The notes beneath the pieces are model-generated. The model had not been told where the DNA came from, did not search any database, and saw only the letters and a list, made by a program, of their open reading frames with translations. Source: Streptomyces sp. NBC_00091 (GTDB taxonomy: Bacteria; Actinomycetota; Actinomycetes; Streptomycetales; Streptomycetaceae). Taken from it: a stretch of 64,000 nt of DNA. Location of the stretch: assembly GCF_026343185.1 (NCBI RefSeq), contig NZ_JAPEMA010000001.1:4960001-5024000 (forward strand). Reading direction: 5' to 3'. The position numbers and the translations under genes are program-made. Shown here one piece after another: positions 7,657-16,085 of the stretch (positions are counted from its first letter, which is position 1; each line of letters starts with the position of its first letter).

Positions 7657-10494
7657 ATGACCGAAGAACTCTCACCCGCCGAGCGGTACGCCGCTGCCCG
7701 GATCCGCGCCGCCGAAGAGGCCTCCGCCCTGGCCCCCTTCCGCGAGATGTACGAATTCGACCTGGACCCGTACCAGGTCGAGGCCTGCAAGGCCCTGGAG
7801 GCCGGCAAGGGCGTCCTGGTGGCCGCCCCGACGGGCTCGGGCAAGACCATCGTGGGCGAGTTCGCCGTGCACCTCGCCCTCCAGCAGGGCCGCAAGTGCT
7901 TCTACACGACGCCCATCAAGGCCCTGTCGAACCAGAAGTACGCCGACCTGGTCAAGCGCTACGGCGCCGCCAAGGTGGGCCTGCTGACCGGCGACAACAG
8001 TGTCAACGGCGACGCCCCCGTGGTCGTGATGACCACCGAGGTGCTCCGCAACATGCTCTACGCGGGCTCGCAGGCGCTCGGCGGCCTCGGATACGTGGTG
8101 ATGGACGAGGTGCACTACCTCTCCGACCGCTTCCGCGGCGCCGTCTGGGAGGAAGTGATCATCCACCTCCCCGAGTCGGTGACCCTCGTCTCGCTGTCCG
8201 CGACCGTCTCCAACGCCGAGGAGTTCGGCGACTGGCTCGACACCGTCCGCGGCGACACCGAGGTGATCGTCTCCGAGGAGCGGCCCGTACCGCTGTGGCA
8301 GCACGTGATGGCCGGCCGGCGGATCTACGACCTCTTCGAGGAGGAGTCCGACCACGGAGGCCGCGGCTCCGCCCGCCGCGAGGTCAACCCCGACCTGCTG
8401 CGCATGGCCCGCGAGGAGAACAGCCGCAGCTACAACCCCAAGGACCGGCGGCGCGGCAAGATGGTCCGCGAGGCCGACCGCGAGCGCGAGCGCCGCTCCC
8501 GCAACCGGATCTGGACCCCCGGCCGCCCCGAGGTGATCGCGCGCCTGGACAACGACAACCTGCTGCCCGCGATCAACTTCATCTTCAGCCGGGCCGGCTG
8601 CGAGGCCGCCGTCCAGCAGTGCCTGTACGCGGGCCTGCGGCTCAATGACGACACCGCGCGCCTGAGGGTCCGCGAGATCGTCGAGGAGCGCACCGCCTCC
8701 ATCCCCGCCGAGGACCTGCACGTCCTGGGCTACTACGAGTGGCTCGAAGGCCTGGAGCGGGGCATCGCCGCGCACCACGCGGGCATGCTCCCCACCTTCA
8801 AGGAGGTCGTGGAGGAGCTGTTCGTACGCGGCCTCGTGAAGGCCGTCTTCGCCACCGAGACCCTCGCGCTGGGCATCAACATGCCCGCGCGCACGGTCAT
8901 CCTGGAGAAGCTCGTCAAGTGGAACGGCGAGCAGCACGCCGACATCACCCCCGGCGAGTACACCCAGCTCACCGGCCGGGCCGGGCGCCGCGGCATCGAC
9001 GTCGAGGGCCACGCGGTGGTGCTGTGGCAGCGGGCCATGGACCCGGTGCAGCTCGCCGGGCTCGCCGGCACCCGCACCTATCCGCTGCGCTCCAGCTTCA
9101 AGCCCTCGTACAACATGGCCGTCAACCTGGTCAGCCAGTTCGGGCGGCACCGCTCCCGCGAACTGCTGGAGACCTCCTTCGCGCAGTTCCAGGCGGACCG
9201 CTCCGTCGTCGGGATCTCCCGGCAGGTCCAGCGCAACGAGGAGGGCCTGGAGGGCTACCAGGAGGGCATGACCTGCCACCTCGGCGACTTCGAGCAGTAC
9301 GCGCAGCTGCGCCGCGACCTCAAGGACCGCGAGACCGACCTCGCCAAGCAGGGCGCGGCGCAGCGCCGGGCGCAGGCGGCCGGTTCCCTGGAGAAGCTCA
9401 AGCCGGGCGACATCATCCACGTGCCGACCGGCAAGTTCGCCGGGCTCGCGCTGGTCCTGGACCCGGGCGTGCCGGGCGGGCGGGTCAACGGGCACCGGGG
9501 GTACGAGTACACCGAGGGCCCGCGCCCGCTGGTGCTCACCGCCGAGCGGCAGGTCAAGCGGCTCGCCGCGATCGACTTCCCGGTCCCGGTCGAGGCCGTC
9601 GACCGGATGCGGATCCCCAAGACCTTCAACGCGCGCTCCCCGCAGTCCCGCAGGGACCTGGCGACGGCGCTGCGCAACAAGGCCGGCCACATCACCCCCG
9701 AGCGGCACCGGCACGGGCGGGCCGTCGCGGCCGACGACCGCGAGATCGCCCGGCTGCGCGCCGAGCTGCGGGCGCACCCCTGCCACGGCTGCGACGAGCG
9801 CGAGGACCACGCCCGCTGGGCGGAGCGCTACCACCGGCTCAAGCGGGACACGCAGCAGCTGGAGCGCCGCATCGAGGGCCGGACGAACACCATCGCCCGC
9901 ACCTTCGACCGGATCCACGCGCTGCTGACCGAGCTGGACTACCTGCGCGAGGACGAGGTCACCGTGCACGGCAAGCGCCTGGCCCGGCTCTACGGCGAGC
10001 TGGACCTGCTGGCCTCGGAGTGCCTGCGCGAGGGCGTCTGGGAGGGGCTCAGCCCCGCGGAACTGGCCGCCTGCGTCTCGGCGTTGGTCTTCGAGGCCCG
10101 GCAGTCCGACGACGCGACGCCGCCCAAGGTGCCGAACGGCGCGGCGAAGACGGCGCTGGGCGAGATGGTCCGCATCTGGGGCCGGCTCGACGCGCTGGAG
10201 GAGGAGCACCGCATCAACCAGGCGGAGGGCGTGGGCCAGCGCGAGCCGGACCTCGGCTTCGCGTGGGCGGCGTACCAGTGGGCCTCCGACAAGAGCCTGG
10301 ACGAGGTGCTGCGCGAGGCGGAGATGCCGGCCGGTGACTTCGTGCGCTGGTGCAAGCAGGTCATCGACGTCCTGGGGCAGATCGCCGCGGCCGCTCCGGC
10401 CTCCGCCACCGGCGGGAGCACGGTGGCGCGGAACGCGCGCAAGGCCGTCGAATCCCTGTTGCGGGGTGTAGTGGCCTACAGCTCGGTCGGCTAG
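7657..10494 (+). CDS. helY: Ski2-like DEAD/DEAH-box helicase (HelY type)
   Basis: Large ATP-dependent helicase (945 residues) related to Ski2/Mtr4 RNA helicases. Walker A is APTGSGKT (57-64), the DExH box is DEVH (150-153), motif III is SAT (181-183), and QLTGRAGRRGID is motif VI. The long C-terminal half carries the helical arch-like and DSHCT-type segments of this family. M. tuberculosis helY also follows tatC, so synteny supports the symbol. ATG at 7657 is chosen; a TTG at 7624 is less likely. Substrate (RNA decay or structure remodelling) is inferred from the family. Confidence 0.92.
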   Translation: MTEELSPAERYAAARIRAAEEASALAPFREMYEFDLDPYQVEACKALEAGKGVLVAAPTGSGKTIVGEFAVHLALQQGRKCFYTTPIKALSNQKYADLVKRYGAAKVGLLTGDNSVNGDAPVVVMTTEVLRNMLYAGSQALGGLGYVVMDEVHYLSDRFRGAVWEEVIIHLPESVTLVSLSATVSNAEEFGDWLDTVRGDTEVIVSEERPVPLWQHVMAGRRIYDLFEEESDHGGRGSARREVNPDLLRMAREENSRSYNPKDRRRGKMVREADRERERRSRNRIWTPGRPEVIARLDNDNLLPAINFIFSRAGCEAAVQQCLYAGLRLNDDTARLRVREIVEERTASIPAEDLHVLGYYEWLEGLERGIAAHHAGMLPTFKEVVEELFVRGLVKAVFATETLALGINMPARTVILEKLVKWNGEQHADITPGEYTQLTGRAGRRGIDVEGHAVVLWQRAMDPVQLAGLAGTRTYPLRSSFKPSYNMAVNLVSQFGRHRSRELLETSFAQFQADRSVVGISRQVQRNEEGLEGYQEGMTCHLGDFEQYAQLRRDLKDRETDLAKQGAAQRRAQAAGSLEKLKPGDIIHVPTGKFAGLALVLDPGVPGGRVNGHRGYEYTEGPRPLVLTAERQVKRLAAIDFPVPVEAVDRMRIPKTFNARSPQSRRDLATALRNKAGHITPERHRHGRAVAADDREIARLRAELRAHPCHGCDEREDHARWAERYHRLKRDTQQLERRIEGRTNTIARTFDRIHALLTELDYLREDEVTVHGKRLARLYGELDLLASECLREGVWEGLSPAELAACVSALVFEARQSDDATPPKVPNGAAKTALGEMVRIWGRLDALEEEHRINQAEGVGQREPDLGFAWAAYQWASDKSLDEVLREAEMPAGDFVRWCKQVIDVLGQIAAAAPASATGGSTVARNARKAVESLLRGVVAYSSVG

Positions 10495-10502
10495 GCCCTT
10501 TT

Positions 10503-10522
10503 GGGGCTTCCTCCGAAGCCCC
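10503..10522 (+). terminator. hairpin after the helicase gene
   Basis: Perfect 8-bp stem GGGGCTTC / GAAGCCCC with a 4-nt loop, starting 9 bp after the helicase stop. Confidence 0.7.
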
Positions 10523-10584
10523 TGATGGCCGGATCTCACCTCTTGCCATGATCGTTTCTTCGTGTCCTGTGCGACGATCGGCGT

Positions 10585-11289
10585 ATGAGTGGGGGAACGG
10601 GCGAGGGTCCGAGACGGGTCGGTCGGCCGCGCGCCGATCAGCTGAGACCGGACAGCGGCCGGCCGCCGCGCGAGGAACTCCTCTGCGCGGCGGCCGAACT
10701 GTTCACGGTCCGGGGGTACGCGGCCACCACCACACGGGCGGTGGCCGAACGGGCCGGAATGCGCCAGGCCACGATGTACCACTACTTCGGCGGCAAGGAG
10801 GAACTCCTCGCCGAGCTGCTGGAGTCCACGGTCGCGCCCTCGCTGGCGCTGTCCCGCAGGCTGCTCGGCGAGAGCGGCCGGCCCGCCGCGCGCCGGCTGT
10901 GGGAACTGTGCCGCTCGGACGTGCTGCTGCTGTGCGGGGGGCCGTACAACCTGGGCGCCCTCTACCTGCTGCCCGAGCTGCGGGGGCAGCGGTTCGCGCA
11001 GTTCCGGCGGATGCGCGAGGAACTGCGCGACAGCTACCGGGTGTTGCTCGCCGGCACCCGCGTCGGCGCCGAACTGGCGGGGGACCGGGCCGCGCTGACC
11101 CTGCGCAACGACCTGGTCTTCGGCCTGATCGAGGGCGTCATGCTGATCCGCCGCTCCGATCCGGCGCGCCCGGTCGCGGCCTTCGCGGAGGCCGCCGCCG
11201 ACGCCGCCCTGCGGATCGCGGGGATCACCCCGCCGGGACCGCCGGGCCCGCTTCCCATCCCGGCAGGTCCTGCCACGCCCGGAGGGTGA
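10585..11289 (+). CDS. TetR/AcrR family transcriptional regulator
   Basis: 234-residue one-component regulator. The N-terminal TetR DNA-binding domain spans about residues 26-75, with the helix-turn-helix TTRAVAERAGMRQATMYHYF; the rest is a helical ligand-binding and dimerisation domain. Its ligand and target are unknown. The last 65 bp overlap the end of the convergent pseudouridine synthase gene, so the Pro/Gly-rich C-terminus is encoded inside that gene. A target in the adjacent genes is possible but there is no divergent partner: the helicase upstream is on the same strand. Confidence 0.9.
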   Translation: MSGGTGEGPRRVGRPRADQLRPDSGRPPREELLCAAAELFTVRGYAATTTRAVAERAGMRQATMYHYFGGKEELLAELLESTVAPSLALSRRLLGESGRPAARRLWELCRSDVLLLCGGPYNLGALYLLPELRGQRFAQFRRMREELRDSYRVLLAGTRVGAELAGDRAALTLRNDLVFGLIEGVMLIRRSDPARPVAAFAEAAADAALRIAGITPPGPPGPLPIPAGPATPGG

Positions 11290-12202
11290 GTCCGGTCTCC
11301 AGGCGGTGGGCCAGTCCGGTGACCGGGTCGGTGAAGGACAGGGTCCTGGCCAGCAGCTGGAGGGGGCGCCGGTAGTCCGCCGGGTCGGCCGCCGCGGCCA
11401 CCACCGGGTAGACCGGATCGCCGAGGATGGGCAGCCCCAGGCTGTTCATGTGCACCCGCAGCTGGTGGGTGCGCCCGGTGTGCGGGGTGAGCCGGTAGCG
11501 GCCCAGCCCGCCCCGGGTCCCGGTCAGCTCGACCAGGCTCTCGGCGTTGGGCTCGGCGCCGGGGACCTCGACGGCCGCCATCACCCCGCGGGTCTTCTCG
11601 ATGTGGCTGCGGACCAGGCGGGGCAGCTCGACCGACGGGTCGTGGGGCGCGAGGGCCTCGTACTCCTTGCGGACCCGCCGCTCCTGGAACAGCAGCTGGT
11701 AGGCGCCGCGGTCCTCGGGGCGGATGCTGAACATGACCAGTCCGGCCGTCATCCGGTCCAGCCGGTGCGCCGGGCTCAGGGCCGGCAGGTCCAGCTCCCG
11801 GCGCAGCCGCGCCAGGGCGGTCTGGGTGACGTGGCTGCCGCGCGGGGTGGTCGCCAGGAAGTGCGGCTTGTCCACCACCAGGAGGTGCCGGTCGCGGTAG
11901 ACCACGCCGATCGGGAAGGGCACGGCCGGCTCGGGCGGCATGTCCCGGTGGAACCAGAGCCAGCCGCCGGGCTCGTACGGGTCCTGCGGGCGCAGCACCC
12001 GCCCGCCCGGGCCGAGCACCCGGCCGTCCGCGAGCAGCCGGGCCATGGACTCGGAGCCGCGCGTGCCGGCGTACCGCTCGGTCAGGTAGTCGCCGAGCCG
12101 GGCCCACCTGCCCTCGGGGTCGGGGGGCAGGCGCATCCGGACCGGGTCGATACCGGCCTGCTGGGGGAGGGGCGCGGGCGGGATGTGGGATCTGCGGGTC
12201 AT
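11225..12202 (-). CDS. RluA-family pseudouridine synthase
   Basis: RNA-modifying enzyme converting uridine to pseudouridine in rRNA or tRNA. The 325-residue protein carries the catalytic motif HRLDRMTAG at 147-155 with Asp150 as the expected nucleophile, then GRTHQLRVHM and LGDPVYP, both conserved in RluA/RluC/RluD. An S4-like N-terminal region is weak. The start ATG at 12202 is preceded by CTGGTCCCG with only a weak ribosome-binding site. Convergent with, and overlapping by 65 bp, the TetR gene. Target RNA position cannot be told from sequence. Confidence 0.9.
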   Translation of the reverse strand: MTRRSHIPPAPLPQQAGIDPVRMRLPPDPEGRWARLGDYLTERYAGTRGSESMARLLADGRVLGPGGRVLRPQDPYEPGGWLWFHRDMPPEPAVPFPIGVVYRDRHLLVVDKPHFLATTPRGSHVTQTALARLRRELDLPALSPAHRLDRMTAGLVMFSIRPEDRGAYQLLFQERRVRKEYEALAPHDPSVELPRLVRSHIEKTRGVMAAVEVPGAEPNAESLVELTGTRGGLGRYRLTPHTGRTHQLRVHMNSLGLPILGDPVYPVVAAAADPADYRRPLQLLARTLSFTDPVTGLAHRLETGLTLRAWQDLPGWEAGPAVPAG

Positions 12203-12220
12203 CGGGACCAGGGTAGGCCG

Positions 12221-13777
12221 CTACCGCCCGGTGAAGGTGCCCAGGTGGTTCTCGTCCAGGTATTCGACGCGGACGGTGCCGTCGGAGAAGAAGACCCCGG
12301 TGCGGCCGACGGCGTTCTCGCCGGTGGTCTCGAAGCTGAAGGTGTCGCCGTCGTAGTGCTTCAGGGGGAAGCGCAGGGGCCCCGGGCCGAGGGAGAGGAC
12401 CAGGCCCTTGCCGGAGGGGTCCGCCGTGACGGTGAGGGGGCCGTAGTACGGGTTCTCGTAGGTGCCGGTGTAGACGCTGTCGTCGCGGGCGGGCTTCGCA
12501 CCGGCCGGCGGGTGCGCGTAGTCGGTGCGGGAGCGGTCCTCCCCTTCCAGCCGCGCGTACAGCGCCGCGGTCAGGGCGAGCCAGTCGGTGGTCGGCTTGC
12601 CGTGCTCGGCGGTGTCGAAGAAGTCCAGGGCGACGGCGTCGGCGAGGCCGGCCGGGGCAGCGTTGGTCAGGACCACGATGCCGAGCTGCTCCAGGGGGAG
12701 CATGGTGACGTTGGAGTTGGCGCCGAGGTCGAAGGCCCCGGAGTGGCTCAGGCGCAGCCGGCCGGCGTCGTCGTAGCTGACGTTCCAGCCGAGCCCGTAG
12801 AACTGCGGGGTGCCCTGGCCGGTCTCGGCCTGCGCGACGATCTCGGGCAGGCGGGTGCGGGTGAGGGTGTCGGCGGGGATGATCCGCTTGCCGTCGAGGG
12901 TGCCGGTGTTCAGCTGGAGCCGCAGCCAGCGGGACATGTCACGGGCGGTGGAACTGGCCCCGCCGGCCGGGGCCTGGGCGTCGGCGTCGCGGACGTAGCG
13001 GGGGCTCCAGGTGCCGTCGGGGTTGCGCACGTGGCCGTACGCCCGGTCCGCCGCCTTGGCGTAGGCGGAGAACTCCGTACTGGTACGGGTCATGCCGGCG
13101 GGCTTGAAGAGGGTGTCTTCGCTGAGCTTCTGCCAGCTCACGCCGTGCTCGCGGGCGATGGCCTCGGCGGCGGCGGTGAACCCGTAGTTGGTGTACGCGT
13201 AGCTCGCGCGGAAGGGGGTGAGCGGCTCGAGGCGCAGGTGGTCCAGGATGTACGCCCGGTCGTAGCCGAGGTCCTCCAGGAGGTCCCCGGCGTGGTCGGG
13301 GAGGCCGCTGCGGTGCGAGAACAGGTCGGCGGGGGACATGTGGGAGGTGACCCAGGGGTCCTTCAGCGCGAAGCCGGGGAGGGTGGAGCCGAGGGGCTTG
13401 TCCCAGGCGTCGGGGGCGGTGAGGGTGCCGGCGACGGCCGTGGTGGCGAGGGGCTTGGAGAGGGAGGCCAGCTGGAAGACGGTGTCGGGGCCGACCTTGG
13501 CGCTCTCGCCGGTGCGGCGTATGCCGAAGCCCTTGAGGTAGACGACCTCGTCGTGGTGGACGACGGCCACGGAGAGGCCGGGTATGCCGGTGCGGCGCAT
13601 GCCGTCGGTGACGGTGGTGTCGAGGCGGGCCAGGGCGGTGTCGATGGCGGCGTCGGTGAGGCGGGGTTTGGGGGGCGGGGGTGGGGAGGGTGCCGCCGTT
13701 GCCGTTGCCGTGCCCGTTGCTGTGGCGAGGAGGATCGCGGCCCCGAGCAGGCCGCCGGCTGCGCGGTGGGTACGCAT
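12221..13777 (-). CDS. secreted serine hydrolase (class C beta-lactamase / D-alanyl carboxypeptidase fold)
   Basis: 518-residue exported enzyme of the serine beta-lactamase-like superfamily. A signal peptide (1-29, ending TATATAAP) and a Pro-rich linker lead into the catalytic domain. The active-site SxxK is SLSK at 105-108, the second motif is Tyr195-Thr-Asn197 (YTN), and HSG near residue 348 replaces the KTG motif, as in esterase- and peptidase-like members. A C-terminal beta-barrel-like extension (about 415-518) is similar to the lipocalin-like domains of D-aminopeptidases. Substrate unknown; it may act on peptidoglycan peptides or esters. Confidence 0.88.
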   Translation of the reverse strand: MRTHRAAGGLLGAAILLATATGTATATAAPSPPPPPKPRLTDAAIDTALARLDTTVTDGMRRTGIPGLSVAVVHHDEVVYLKGFGIRRTGESAKVGPDTVFQLASLSKPLATTAVAGTLTAPDAWDKPLGSTLPGFALKDPWVTSHMSPADLFSHRSGLPDHAGDLLEDLGYDRAYILDHLRLEPLTPFRASYAYTNYGFTAAAEAIAREHGVSWQKLSEDTLFKPAGMTRTSTEFSAYAKAADRAYGHVRNPDGTWSPRYVRDADAQAPAGGASSTARDMSRWLRLQLNTGTLDGKRIIPADTLTRTRLPEIVAQAETGQGTPQFYGLGWNVSYDDAGRLRLSHSGAFDLGANSNVTMLPLEQLGIVVLTNAAPAGLADAVALDFFDTAEHGKPTTDWLALTAALYARLEGEDRSRTDYAHPPAGAKPARDDSVYTGTYENPYYGPLTVTADPSGKGLVLSLGPGPLRFPLKHYDGDTFSFETTGENAVGRTGVFFSDGTVRVEYLDENHLGTFTGR

Positions 13778-13898
13778 GGGGTCATTGTCCCGCCGGGTGG
13801 CTCCGCCGGCTCGGTGGGCCGTTGCCCTGGCCGGGCGGGGGTGGGTGCGGCGCCGCTGCGCGGAGCTGGTCCCCGCCCCGCCCTTTCTCCGTATCCCT

Positions 13899-14072
13899 GG
13901 GCTCCGCCCCGGACCCCGCGCCTCAAACGCCGGCGGGGCTGGAAGACCTGGGGGCTCCGCCCCGGACCCCGCGCCTCAAACGCCGGCGGGGCTGGATTTG
14001 GCTGCGGTGGCTGGTTGGGTGCGGGGCCGTGGTCGGGGGCCGACCCCCGGACCCCGCGCCTCAAACGCCGGC
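13899..14072. repeat. three copies of a 44-bp Streptomyces-type intergenic repeat
   Basis: The unit starts GGGCTCCGCCCCGGACCCCG and ends AAACGCCGGCGGGGCTGG. Copies lie at 13899-13942 and 13951-13995 and a truncated copy at about 14046-14072, ending at the stop codon of the siderophore-interacting protein gene. The gap between the serine hydrolase start and that stop (13778-14073) holds no gene; this repeat is its main content. Confidence 0.8.
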
Positions 14073-14073
14073 C

Positions 14074-14919
14074 TCAGGCGGCGGCGGGGGTGGGGAGGTC
14101 TTGTTCGGCTTCGACCGTGGCGTTCCAGTCGCGCTTGATCGCGCGCCAGCCCTCGTCCGTCTCGCCGTGGCGCCAGTAGCCCGAGATCGACATGCGCTCG
14201 CGCGCGATGCCGCGGTCCAGGCGGAGGTGGCGGCGGAGTTCCTTCACGAAGCCCGCCTCGCCGTGGATGAAGGCGTGGACGTCCGTGGAGGGGAACTCCA
14301 GGGAGGTGACGGCCTCCACCAGGGCCGCGCCCACCGGGCGGTCGCCGCGGTGCAGCCAGACCGGGGAGATCCCGTCCGGGGTCGTGACGCGCTGCTCGTC
14401 GGCCGGGCCGTCGATCTCCACGAAGGCGTGCACCAGCGCGCCGCGCGGCATCCGCTCCATCGCGGCGGCGATCCCCGGCAGCGCGCTCTCGTCGCCCGCG
14501 AGCAGGTGCCAGCCGGCCAGCGGGTCGGGGGCGTAGCCGCCGCCCGGGCCGAGGAAGTGCACCGTTTCGCCGGGCGGGACGCGGGCCGCCCAGGGGCCGG
14601 CCAGGCCCTCGTCGCCGTGGACGACGAAGTCCAGGGTCAGCTCGCGCCGCGCCGGGTCCCAGGCGCGGACGGTGTACGCGCGCTGACGGGGCCAGGCCTC
14701 GCGGCGGTGCGTCGCGCGGATCGCGTCCATGTCCCAGGGTTCGGCGTACCGCACGCCCTCGGGAGCGAAGAGGAGTTTCACGTAGTGGTCCGTGTACCCG
14801 CCCGCGCCGAAGTCGGCCAGCCCGTCGCCGCCCAGTACGAGGCGGACCATGTGCGGCGTCAGTCGTTCGGTGCGTACGACGACTGCGGTGCCGACGGTGC
14901 GGGCGCGTCCTTCTGCCAC
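14074..14919 (-). CDS. siderophore-interacting protein (FAD-dependent ferric-siderophore reductase)
   Basis: Cytosolic flavoprotein (281 residues) of the ViuB/SIP family, which releases iron from imported siderophores by reduction. The FAD-binding motif is RQRAYTVRAW, the NAD(P)H-domain signature is visible around LLAGDESALPGI, and the C-terminal SGYWRHGETDEGWRAIKRDW is diagnostic for this family. The GTG start at 14919 has AAGGGGAG upstream. An iron-box-like palindrome lies 26-41 bp before the start, so expression is probably iron-repressed. No siderophore transporter is next to it. Confidence 0.93.
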   Translation of the reverse strand: MAEGRARTVGTAVVVRTERLTPHMVRLVLGGDGLADFGAGGYTDHYVKLLFAPEGVRYAEPWDMDAIRATHRREAWPRQRAYTVRAWDPARRELTLDFVVHGDEGLAGPWAARVPPGETVHFLGPGGGYAPDPLAGWHLLAGDESALPGIAAAMERMPRGALVHAFVEIDGPADEQRVTTPDGISPVWLHRGDRPVGAALVEAVTSLEFPSTDVHAFIHGEAGFVKELRRHLRLDRGIARERMSISGYWRHGETDEGWRAIKRDWNATVEAEQDLPTPAAA

Positions 14920-14944
14920 GGTATCTCCCCTTGCGCTTACGAAG

Positions 14945-14960
14945 CTTAGGATTACCTAAG
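14945..14960 (-). promoter_or_regulatory. iron-box-like palindrome (DmdR/DtxR-type)
   Basis: CTTAGG-N4-CCTAAG, a perfect inverted repeat with the TTAGG/CCTAA ends of DtxR-family operators, followed by TTAGCACC. It sits immediately upstream of the siderophore-interacting protein gene. Confidence 0.65.
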
Positions 14961-14968
14961 TTAGCACC

Positions 14969-15892
14969 TCAAGGGCGCAGCGCGCTGCTCAGGCGTGACA
15001 TTGCTCCTCCCAGACCCCACCGATGGGCGAGTGCGTCCACCATCTCGGGTTGAGCGGGGGCCTTCGGAAGGGCCGGGTCGAAGGCCGGGAGCGGGACGTC
15101 GGAGGCCACCCGGACGACCTTGGGGGCCACCTCCAGGTAGGGCCGGGACTCGTCGAGCCGCTTGCGCTGGGTGGGGGTCAGCTTCGACTTGGGGTCGCCG
15201 GCCGCCGCGATGATCCCGGCCAGGTCCCCGTACGCGTCCAGCAGCTTGGCCGCGGTCTTCTCGCCGATGCCGGGCACCCCCGGCAGGCCGTCGCTCGGGT
15301 CGCCGCGCAGCAGCGCGAGGTCCGCGTACCCGGGGCCGTCCACCCCGTACTTCTCGCGCAGCCAGGCCTCGTCCGTCACCTGGAGGCTGCCCACGCCCTT
15401 GAGGGGGTAGAGGACGCGGCGCTGCCGGGCGTCGTCCACCAGCTGGTAGAGGTCCCGGTCACCGGTGACGATGTCCACCGGGCCGGTGGCGCGGGTGGTC
15501 AGGGTGCCGATCACGTCGTCCGCCTCGTACCCGGCGACCCCCACCCGGGCGATGCCGAAGGCGTCCAGCGCCGCCTCGATGATCGGCACCTGCGGGGCCA
15601 GGGTGTCCGGGGTCTCCTCCACGTCCGGGCCGGACTCCGTTTCCACCGCGACCCGGTGCGCCTTGTAGGACGGGATCAGCTCCACCCGCCAGTGCGGCCG
15701 CCAGTCGGCGTCCATGCAGGCCACCAGGTCGTCCGGGTGGTGGTCCTGTACCAGCCGCCCGATGAAGTCGAGCAGCCCGCGCACGGCGTTGACCGGCGTG
15801 CCGTCGGGGGCCTTCACGGAGTCCGGCACGCCGAAGTAGGCGCGGTAGTAGAGGGAGGCGGTGTCCAGGAGCATCAGGCGTCGTGTCGTCAC
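14969..15892 (-). CDS. 5'-3' exonuclease (FEN/Pol I N-terminal domain type)
   Basis: Stand-alone homologue of the 5'-3' exonuclease domain of DNA polymerase I (307 residues), acting on flaps, primers and nicks in replication or repair. Metal-binding acidic residues are visible in LLDTASLYYRAYFG, VACMDAD, AGYEADDVIGTL and DIVTGDRDLYQLV; the helix-hairpin-helix is GVPGIGEKTAAKLL. It precedes the siderophore-interacting protein gene on the same strand with a 49-bp gap that holds the iron box. Confidence 0.93.
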   Translation of the reverse strand: MTTRRLMLLDTASLYYRAYFGVPDSVKAPDGTPVNAVRGLLDFIGRLVQDHHPDDLVACMDADWRPHWRVELIPSYKAHRVAVETESGPDVEETPDTLAPQVPIIEAALDAFGIARVGVAGYEADDVIGTLTTRATGPVDIVTGDRDLYQLVDDARQRRVLYPLKGVGSLQVTDEAWLREKYGVDGPGYADLALLRGDPSDGLPGVPGIGEKTAAKLLDAYGDLAGIIAAAGDPKSKLTPTQRKRLDESRPYLEVAPKVVRVASDVPLPAFDPALPKAPAQPEMVDALAHRWGLGGAMSRLSSALRP

Positions 15893-16085
15893 GCAGACGA
15901 TGATGCCGCACCGTCAGGGAGGTGCGGGGTGTCACCCGAAGCGATCGGACAGTCACTCAAACAGTTCGTCCGGCGCGCGCGTTCGCGATCCCTCGCGGAG
16001 GGTGTTGATCACCGGCCGGGCGTTCCCGTCCGTCCGGCGCCGCTCCGTCCCCGCCCCCCTGTTCCCCGTTACGTGAGGGTTCCGC

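Noticed and set aside
7672..10782. 1036-codon open frame antisense to the helicase gene
   Set aside because: Low-complexity Gly/Val/Arg/Leu translation and no domains; an artefact of high-GC codon bias in the real helicase gene.
11306..14179. 957-codon plus-strand open frame
   Set aside because: Antisense to the pseudouridine synthase and serine hydrolase genes, with repetitive Gly/Val composition and no motif.
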